21,480 nt of DNA from a virus. A program made the translations under genes and the position numbers. The stretch's first letter is position 1, and the number at the start of each line of letters is the position of its first letter. This document shows, piece after piece, positions 7,439-12,819 of the stretch. Location of the stretch: positions 1-21,480 of IMG/VR virus record IMGVR_UViG_3300042486_000136; one strand, 5' to 3'. The notes below the pieces were generated by a model. It had not been told where the DNA came from. It saw nothing but the letters and a program-made list of their open reading frames with translations, and ran no database searches.

Positions 7439-7846
7439 CTAATTTGCTTGAACAGCACAGTCAAACTCTGCTGTTAAATATGTGTTATCACCAATAATTA
7501 CTGAGCCGTAGTTTCTCATTTCAGATACTACCAAATCAAAACAACGACCTGATAGTGTCCTATCTGATTCTATCGCACTTTTTATACTAGACGAACCAGT
7601 AGGGTTACAGTACGCATCAAGACTATTCTGAGAAACTCTGTCAGAAACTCTACCCACGAAAACAGACACCACAAAGTTATAGGTGTTGAAACCATTGTTG
7701 AAAGACTTGTGGTATTCAATGTTCTGTGGCGTAACAATAGCCATAGGTGGGTTTGGATTGTCAGGAACGAAGCTAGAGACTCTTAGCCCTGTAATAGTTG
7801 CAAGATTCTCCGCTATCCCTGTACGAAGGTCGCTCAGAGTAGCCAT
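7439..7846 (-). CDS. Tail terminator / tail completion protein candidate
   Basis: A 135-residue protein between the head-tail connector and the major tail protein. The N-terminal helix (LSDLRTGIAENLATITGLRV), the PPMAIVTP strand, and the C-terminal NTYLTAEFDCAVQA strand match the pattern of small siphophage tail terminator proteins that cap the tube before joining the head. It starts by a TAATG overlap with the connector stop, so it is translationally coupled. The call is from position and fold pattern; a head-closure (stopper) role is the main alternative, since no separate stopper gene is seen. Confidence 0.62.
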   Translation of the reverse strand: MATLSDLRTGIAENLATITGLRVSSFVPDNPNPPMAIVTPQNIEYHKSFNNGFNTYNFVVSVFVGRVSDRVSQNSLDAYCNPTGSSSIKSAIESDRTLSGRCFDLVVSEMRNYGSVIIGDNTYLTAEFDCAVQAN

Positions 7847-8487
7847 TACCCTTGATTCCTTACCCTACGGTAAGAATTAAGCAGCATAGCCACATCAGGG
7901 TCAATACGGCTAGACACCCTAAAGTATCCTGTATCTGGGCTAGAGATAACACCAAGCGGTGAATCAAGGCGTTTGAAGATACGCATGGACTGAATGATAG
8001 TTGCTTGCTTCACAGCAGTAGGGACAGCAGACCAACCCCACACACCAGTAACCTGTACAGTCGCAACATCTTCCTGACCATAACGACCCTCATAACGGTA
8101 GCGAGTATTACCGTTAGGGAACTCGTAAGTTCCTACAGCACGAATACGGGTGATAGGCCAACCAGATAAACCATCAGCGATACCATTCAAAGGCTCAGTC
8201 TGATAGTCAACCGAACTCCAAGTCTGGTCAAAAGTCTTATTCAACAAAGTAGACACAGCAATAGCAGAAATAGAAATAGCATCATCAATAGCAACTAAAT
8301 CATCAGTATAAGGTACAAACACTCTCGTAGCTGTACCAGCGTTATAGAAATTACGCATAGTGTATTCATCCACCATACGAGAAGCAGATTCAATCGCTAT
8401 CTCTAAAAGCGAATCATCTACACCATCCTGGATGCGGAGTGCGGTTTTCACGTCATTTAGTGAAGCATAACCATTTACAATAGCCAA
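7846..8487 (-). CDS. Head-tail connector (adaptor) protein
   Basis: A 213-residue protein. Its N-terminal third (SLNDVKTALRIQDGVDDSLLEIAIESASRMVDEY) is the classic helical pattern of HK97 gp6 / SPP1 gp15-type adaptors that dock under the portal after packaging. The start is TTG at 8485-8487: AAGGAG sits five bases upstream and no in-frame ATG exists between that site and the conserved region. The gene lies after the glycosyltransferase and 58 bases from it, and its stop overlaps the next start. The C-terminal half is beta-rich with no recognised motif. Confidence 0.8.
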   Translation of the reverse strand: MAIVNGYASLNDVKTALRIQDGVDDSLLEIAIESASRMVDEYTMRNFYNAGTATRVFVPYTDDLVAIDDAISISAIAVSTLLNKTFDQTWSSVDYQTEPLNGIADGLSGWPITRIRAVGTYEFPNGNTRYRYEGRYGQEDVATVQVTGVWGWSAVPTAVKQATIIQSMRIFKRLDSPLGVISSPDTGYFRVSSRIDPDVAMLLNSYRRVRNQG

Positions 8488-8545
8488 AATGACTCCTTAT
8501 CTTTACTAACCAATTTTACCCCATTTACAATACGGGCTACCAAAC

Positions 8546-9745
8546 CTATGCTAAAAGTTTTTTTAGTACAGGTAGCCAATGGTTAGTCCAAACTGTTTCC
8601 ACGTCAAACTGCTTCACGAAGTCTATGCTCTTCTGTGAGCGTGTACCACGAACCTTGTAGGCTTCCTCAAGGGCGTTGACAATGCTAGGGATAAGTGGTA
8701 CTTGCCACCAAGCGTTCTGACCTGCATCCCAAGAAGGCTGACCATCAACAAGCCAAGAGTCCTCTGAAACAAGGTCTGGAGTAGCTGCCCAGTTGCTTCC
8801 AATCACTCTTGTCCCACAACTTTGTGCTTCAATGGTAGGAACACCAAATCCCTCTCCATAAGACGGAGTAAGCATGACATCCATAGCTGTATAGAACGCA
8901 GCCAAAGTTTCTTGGTCAATACCATACTTGTAGTCAGCCATGTCAGGAAACAAAATCTGCTCAGGTTTAATGCCCATAGATTCACACAGGACAAATAGAT
9001 TCCAGCCACCAGCACCACCAAACGGGTCTGTATGCAAATACAGTTTCGCATCAGGCTTATCCTGAGCAAAAATACTGAAAGCCATAATGTTCTCGGCAAA
9101 CGCTTTACGGTGAAGAAGTCCACCAGCCTTATTAGCTGCGTTCATACCCACAACAAAGTCATCCTTGCTCAAGTTCATAAACTTACGGGTCTCAACACCA
9201 TTGACCTTATAGGTAGGCTTCATAACGTTAGTGTCAACAGCATGAGGAACATACTCGCACTCCAAACCATTCTGCTCCATCTGACGTTTACCATGAGGAC
9301 TCATAGCGATAGGAAAAACATTAGGTTTCTTCAACCAAGTCAACACAGCAGGTGGAATAGTAACGTGGTCTAGCGGAGTCCAAGAAGCAATCTTCGGCAT
9401 CCTATCCCAAGCCTTGCCCTTAAAGACCCACACGTCATACAAGGTGATAAGCAAGTCATTTAACTTATCTTTCCTTGTGCTGTTTACTGTCTTAGCATGA
9501 TGGCTATGATTCATAACTAACACGTCATTGCTGTACGGCTCAAAGCCACGAGCGTAATGCGGAATCTTACCTGAAGGAGTTTCCAACACGCTATTAGTGC
9601 CTTCCAAACCAAAGTTAGATAACGCAGCAACATCCACACCGTCACGCTTCAAACGGTCAACCAGATAACCAGCCTGAACACCATAACCAGTAGGAATGTA
9701 TGGGCTATTAGAAGCAACAGAAACAATACCCTTTAACTTTGACAT
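8546..9745 (-). CDS. GT4-type (GT-B fold) glycosyltransferase
   Basis: A 399-residue retaining glycosyltransferase; it moves a sugar from an activated donor to an unknown acceptor. Visible marks are a Gly-rich N-terminal loop (SPYIPTGYGVQAGYL, residues 15-28), the C-terminal-domain start VVGMNAANKAGG with basic residues after it (R213, K214), and the donor-site E-X7-E motif in EGFGVPTIE (E298 and E306), followed by the usual SCGTRVIGS. I place the start at the ATG at 9743-9745, which has AAAGGAA nine bases upstream; an ATG 66 bases earlier lies in the terminator loop and lacks such a site. Lying inside the structural operon, it may decorate virion proteins, as glycosyltransferases of some actinophages do. 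It may also modify host surface or DNA. Confidence 0.87.
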   Translation of the reverse strand: MSKLKGIVSVASNSPYIPTGYGVQAGYLVDRLKRDGVDVAALSNFGLEGTNSVLETPSGKIPHYARGFEPYSNDVLVMNHSHHAKTVNSTRKDKLNDLLITLYDVWVFKGKAWDRMPKIASWTPLDHVTIPPAVLTWLKKPNVFPIAMSPHGKRQMEQNGLECEYVPHAVDTNVMKPTYKVNGVETRKFMNLSKDDFVVGMNAANKAGGLLHRKAFAENIMAFSIFAQDKPDAKLYLHTDPFGGAGGWNLFVLCESMGIKPEQILFPDMADYKYGIDQETLAAFYTAMDVMLTPSYGEGFGVPTIEAQSCGTRVIGSNWAATPDLVSEDSWLVDGQPSWDAGQNAWWQVPLIPSIVNALEEAYKVRGTRSQKSIDFVKQFDVETVWTNHWLPVLKKLLA

Positions 9746-9787
9746 AGGATTTCCTTTATTTCGTAGGTAGCAATAGACTAGCATAAG

Positions 9788-9825
9788 AAAACCCCCCTGA
9801 TGCCTACGCACACCAGAGGGGTTTT
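9788..9825 (-). terminator. Rho-independent terminator after the capsid gene
   Basis: AAAACCCC (9788-9795) pairs with GGGGTTTT (9818-9825), with an inner CTG/CAG extension past one mismatch, and a loop of about a dozen bases. Read leftward it gives a GC-rich hairpin followed by TTTT, 17 bases after the capsid stop. The symmetry would let it act on both strands. Confidence 0.8.
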
Positions 9826-9842
9826 CAGTTTAACTCAGGGGA

Positions 9843-11015
9843 TTAGCTAGCTGCACCCTTGAAGAACTTGACATGGCTTGCATGTGTTAAGTTACCGTCA
9901 ACACGCATCTTCACTCTGAATGTGGTTACATCCTGGTTGAACGCATAGTCAGGTGACTGAGCAATGTCAATACCGCCAGCAATACGAACCTTGTATGAAG
10001 GTAGGTGACCGAACAGAACAGACTTAGCACCAGTAGCAACAGCTGCCATAGCAGGGTTCTCGTAAACTGGGAAGCCTAGAACGGTGTCTGGCGCTCCTGT
10101 AGTTCCTGGAACGAAGATGTAGTTACCTGCACCATCCTTCAACTTGCGAAGAACACCAAGTGAAGAAGTAGACATCTGGAAACCAACACCTGGAAGCTGA
10201 CGAGCAGCTCCATCAATGCTGTACACAAGGTCAACTAGGTTGTCGTATGTGAACGCACCAGCAACTCCAGTACCGCCTGTAAGAGCTGAACCAGCTGCAA
10301 CTGCTAGACCTGTTGGCTGGGTTGTACCAGTTCCTACAGTTAGAGCGTTGTTTACTGCGTAACCAATTTCGTTACCAGCCTGTTCTGCGATTAGAGAGGT
10401 TAGGTCGAATCCAGCATCTGCAATCAGTTCGTTCGCAACGCCAACCAAGAATGAGTACTTGTAAGCGTTTAGAGCGATAGATGAGAATGTTGGGTCGCTT
10501 GCACCAATAGCCTGAGTTGCAGTAGCAACAGCAGCAGTTGAACGAGCAGTTAGAGTTGGGATAGTTAGCTGCTCACCAGATGTTGTGTTGAAAATCTGTG
10601 AAGTTGCAAGCATAGGGCCAACAAGTCTTGCAACCGAGAAAACCTGGTTGTAGAAAGACTCTGGAACTGTGTTGCTTGAACCAACTAGAGTACGCTTTTC
10701 GCCAGCACCGAACTCGTATCCTCTACGCTCGCCCATAGCGATTGAACGAAGGATATCTGCATCAGTTGAACGAGTGTCGTTTGATGGTGTGAAAGAAGAA
10801 GCGGCTTCAGCTGCTCTCTCTTCACGCTCTGCGGTTGCCTTGATTGACTCAATGAGCTTTGCTCTTTCGTCAATGTCAACCATGATACGCTCGTAAGTTT
10901 GCTTCTCGTCACCTGAAAGGTCACGCTTTTCTGAAGCAGCATTGTCTAGAAGAGCCTTAGCTTCTTCATATGCTTTCTTACGGGCTTCTTGCTGAATGTT
11001 AATGTAATCAGACAT
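9843..11015 (-). CDS. Major capsid protein, HK97 fold
   Basis: A 390-residue protein of the phage capsid family. Residues 1-75 form a charged coiled coil (ARKKAYEEAKALL, ERAKLIESIKATAEREER), the delta or scaffolding-like domain removed by the prohead protease in HK97 relatives. The mature part starts somewhere near residues 100-115 (around GAGEKRTLVG); typical fold marks are TVPESFYNQV, the SFLVGVANELI helix and the C-terminal RVDGNLTHASHVKFF strand. AGGAG six bases before the ATG is a strong site. Upstream and downstream terminators isolate the gene, and direct repeats lie in its leader, which suggests its own high-level promoter. The protease gene is two genes upstream. Confidence 0.95.
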   Translation of the reverse strand: MSDYINIQQEARKKAYEEAKALLDNAASEKRDLSGDEKQTYERIMVDIDERAKLIESIKATAEREERAAEAASSFTPSNDTRSTDADILRSIAMGERRGYEFGAGEKRTLVGSSNTVPESFYNQVFSVARLVGPMLATSQIFNTTSGEQLTIPTLTARSTAAVATATQAIGASDPTFSSIALNAYKYSFLVGVANELIADAGFDLTSLIAEQAGNEIGYAVNNALTVGTGTTQPTGLAVAAGSALTGGTGVAGAFTYDNLVDLVYSIDGAARQLPGVGFQMSTSSLGVLRKLKDGAGNYIFVPGTTGAPDTVLGFPVYENPAMAAVATGAKSVLFGHLPSYKVRIAGGIDIAQSPDYAFNQDVTTFRVKMRVDGNLTHASHVKFFKGAAS

Positions 11016-11051
11016 TGAAACTCCTATTTAGAAATGAATGGGGGATACCTG

Positions 11052-11090
11052 CGGTGCTGACACTCTACAGACGTAACGGTGCTGACACTC
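11052..11090. repeat. Two 14-base direct repeats in the capsid leader
   Basis: CGGTGCTGACACTC occurs at 11052-11065 and again at 11077-11090, a 25-base period. The pair lies between the upstream terminator and the capsid ribosome binding site. I cannot fix a convincing -35/-10 pair here, but the position suggests a promoter activator or repressor site, or a leader RNA element. Confidence 0.6.
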
Positions 11091-11133
11091 AATTACTCAT
11101 TTAAGTCTAGTAGCAGAAAATAACGTGTAAGAG

Positions 11134-11173
11134 AAAACCCCCACCAAGAGAAGGGAATAAACTCGGTGGGGGG
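11134..11173 (-). terminator. Rho-independent terminator before the capsid gene
   Basis: CCCCCACC (11138-11145) and GGTGGGGG (11165-11172) make an eight-pair GC-rich stem with a 19-base loop. Read leftward it is followed by TTTT (bases 11137-11134). It ends the portal-protease-53-residue transcript and separates it from the capsid unit. Confidence 0.75.
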
Positions 11174-11199
11174 TCGCTAGAAAAGGGAATAACTAGCGA
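11174..11199 (-). repeat. Second hairpin over the stop codon of the 53-residue gene
   Basis: TCGCTAG (11174-11180) and CTAGCGA (11193-11199) form a perfect seven-pair stem with a 12-base loop. The gene's TAG stop lies in the stem. The loop carries AAGGGAATAA, also present in the loop of the adjoining terminator hairpin. It has no T-run of its own. Confidence 0.6.
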
Positions 11200-11354
11200 G
11201 TTTCTTTTACTTCAACAACCCGAACTTCTTTAGCTGGGGTGTCAATAGCAACAACTGCATCAGCAAACGCTTCTGCTAAATCTCTTACTTCACCTGCTGA
11301 TGGGTTACCAGCAACATCTAGTATAGCCTTGACGATTTGTTCTTTAGTAGCCAT
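11193..11354 (-). CDS. Small conserved-looking phage protein between protease and capsid (53 residues)
   Basis: The ATG at 11352-11354 overlaps the protease stop by one base (TAATG) and the frame ends with TAG. The 53-residue product begins MATKEQIVKAILDVAGNPSAG, has an acidic middle (VRDLAEAFADAVVAID) and ends VVEVKETR. Its composition is coding-like, it is translationally coupled, and the stop lies right at a terminator, so I consider it real. Small proteins with this flavour (VAGNPSAG, AFADAV, and a final ETR) occur next to the capsid gene of other actinophages as far as I recall, without known function. A role in capsid assembly or decoration is a guess from position. Confidence 0.75.
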   Translation of the reverse strand: MATKEQIVKAILDVAGNPSAGEVRDLAEAFADAVVAIDTPAKEVRVVEVKETR

Positions 11355-12502
11355 TAGAGCATTTTTCCTTCCAGAGTGTGCTTCATCTGTAACAATCCTA
11401 GCAGATTAGGTTCTTCAACAGGAGCAGTTTCTTCAACTTCTTCTGCCTTTACTTCATCAGCAACAGACTCTTCAACCTTATCACCTTTAGTCATCTGCTT
11501 GATAACGTTTTCCAATAAACCTGCTTGGTCTGGAGTTAAAGAATCATTTGTCTCTAACGCCAAAAGAGCATCAGAAAGTTTTTCTACATCAACTTGGTCT
11601 AAGGAACGTACTTGTGCAACACTTGATTCGTAGGCTGGGAACGTCACGATACTTACCTCTAGCAATCTTACGGACTCTAAAGTTCTAACGTTGCCGTCAG
11701 GAGACCAAGAGTCGGACTGGACATTGAAACCAAAAGACATCTTATCAATGTCTCCTCGCTCCATAAGTATACTCAAATCTCGCCCTCTTGTGGTAGGTGC
11801 AAGTTCGGCTTCAACACGCAAACCCTTAGAGTCCTCAAACAAACGCATAGTACCAGAACGAGTGCTGGCCAAAGGTTCACCCGAATCGTGATTCCAAAGT
11901 AACTTCACATCATTACGAGACTGAAGAGAACGCTTGAAAGCACCAGGAGCGATACGCTCAGTAAAAGGTAGTGGCTGACTGTCGCTGTTAAACACAGCTG
12001 CGTAACCAGAGAAAGTTAGTTTGTCTCCGACAGCACGAATCTCAAACTCTGCATTAGAAACACGAGTTTCAGGTACAGGCTTCAAGCCGTTGATTTTGCG
12101 TAAGGTTGCCATAATCTTTGTAGCACGAGCATCAGCTCTAACAAGTACATCACTCATCAAATTCCTTTGTTTATTTGATTCTCTCTCAACAATACCACGA
12201 GACCAAGTAAAGCCAGCGTCTCCACCCCAAGCATCCCACATAATCCTGCCGTTTGAAGGATTGCTGGTATTAAAGAAATCTTTACCTTTTTTATCTACCT
12301 CATGGCGAGCAAAGAACGAGTACATACGCTTCACAACACTCAAAGACATAGAACGCCCAGCAACAATGTCTGTAGCCCTACCCCAACCAACAGGAGTACC
12401 AGCACCAGTAGCCTTACCGTCAGCCTTCCAACGCAAAGCCCTAGCCGCAGCAGTTTTCATCCCCTGTGTTGGCTTGTAAGATGCTACAGCCCTAGTATCC
12501 AT
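11354..12502 (-). CDS. HK97-type prohead protease (S78) with extra N-terminal domain
   Basis: The 382-residue protein has two parts. The C-terminal part (about 150-320) is the S78 prohead protease that matures the capsid: the fold marks FSGYAAVFNSDSQPLPFTERI and APGAFKRSL, the catalytic H205 in LLWNHD, S256 in KMSFGF, and the following SIVTFPAYESS are all present. The tail (330-382) is acidic. The N-terminal part (about 15-105) is a separate small domain with GAGTPVGWGRATDIVAG, RMYSFFARHEVDKKGK and GRIMWDAWGGDAG; I have the impression of similar domains in other phage proteins but cannot name it. A second start (ATG at 12155-12157, residue 116) has AAAGGAA placed ideally before it and would give a 267-residue protease alone. 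The outer start has only a weak site. Confidence 0.9.
   Translation of the reverse strand: MDTRAVASYKPTQGMKTAAARALRWKADGKATGAGTPVGWGRATDIVAGRSMSLSVVKRMYSFFARHEVDKKGKDFFNTSNPSNGRIMWDAWGGDAGFTWSRGIVERESNKQRNLMSDVLVRADARATKIMATLRKINGLKPVPETRVSNAEFEIRAVGDKLTFSGYAAVFNSDSQPLPFTERIAPGAFKRSLQSRNDVKLLWNHDSGEPLASTRSGTMRLFEDSKGLRVEAELAPTTRGRDLSILMERGDIDKMSFGFNVQSDSWSPDGNVRTLESVRLLEVSIVTFPAYESSVAQVRSLDQVDVEKLSDALLALETNDSLTPDQAGLLENVIKQMTKGDKVEESVADEVKAEEVEETAPVEEPNLLGLLQMKHTLEGKML
12155..12169 (-). promoter_or_regulatory. Internal ribosome binding site and start within the protease gene
   Basis: Read leftward the sequence is CAAAGGAATTTGATG, with AAAGGA five to six bases before an in-frame ATG at the exact junction between the extra N-terminal domain and the protease part. 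It is a better site than the one in front of the outer start at 12502. Confidence 0.65.
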
Positions 12503-12516
12503 AAAAGGTCTTTCAG

Positions 12517-12729
12517 TTATTCGGCTAATTCAGCCAATTCTGCTTCATGTACAGCAATAGCAGATTGGATAGTGACAATAGCTGCAGCAGATTGCTCAAC
12601 TACTTGCTCATTGTTTAATGCTTCAGCAGACTTCTTGTTTAACTCGTGCTGATAACCCTCAAGGTTTAGTGCTTCAATACGCTGTGTTAGCATCTGTAGT
12701 TTAGCTTCATAAGACACGTTAAATGACAT
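12517..12729 (-). CDS. Small coiled-coil protein of unknown function
   Basis: A 70-residue protein, nearly all predicted helix, with heptad-like spacing (LQMLTQRIEALNLEGY, NNEQVVEQSAAAIVTIQSAI) and an acidic end (HEAELAELAE). It lies between the fibre gene and the protease gene, 14 bases before the latter. A weak AAAGAAG site precedes the ATG. A -10-like TATGAT and a 17-base palindrome lie upstream, so it may begin a transcription unit with the protease. Small helical proteins beside the protease can act as scaffolds or assembly factors, but nothing in the sequence proves this. Confidence 0.65.
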   Translation of the reverse strand: MSFNVSYEAKLQMLTQRIEALNLEGYQHELNKKSAEALNNEQVVEQSAAAIVTIQSAIAVHEAELAELAE

Positions 12730-12760
12730 TTATTTTCTTCTTTCTATCGTTTGTGTAGGC

Positions 12761-12783
12761 TATCTTGAATCAAGATAATCATA
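12761..12783 (-). promoter_or_regulatory. 17-base palindrome next to a -10-like box
   Basis: TATCTTGA-A-TCAAGATA (12761-12777) is a perfect palindrome with one central base. Directly upstream on the minus strand is TATGAT (12783-12778), matching five of six -10 bases; transcription would start within the palindrome. The -35 region (TGGAAG) is weak, which suggests an activated or regulated promoter. The lack of a following T-run argues against a terminator. Confidence 0.45.
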
Positions 12784-12819
12784 CCGTTATTAGTCGTTTT
12801 CTTCCATTTTTCAGTATTT

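Noticed and set aside
8488-8545. Promoter before the connector gene (TAAAAT box on the minus strand)
   Set aside because: No acceptable -35 at 16-18 bases could be found, so it remains unsupported.
9746-9811. Upstream ATG that would lengthen the glycosyltransferase by 22 residues
   Set aside because: It lies in the loop of the terminator, lacks a ribosome site and adds residues not expected in the family; the ATG at 9745 has a good site.
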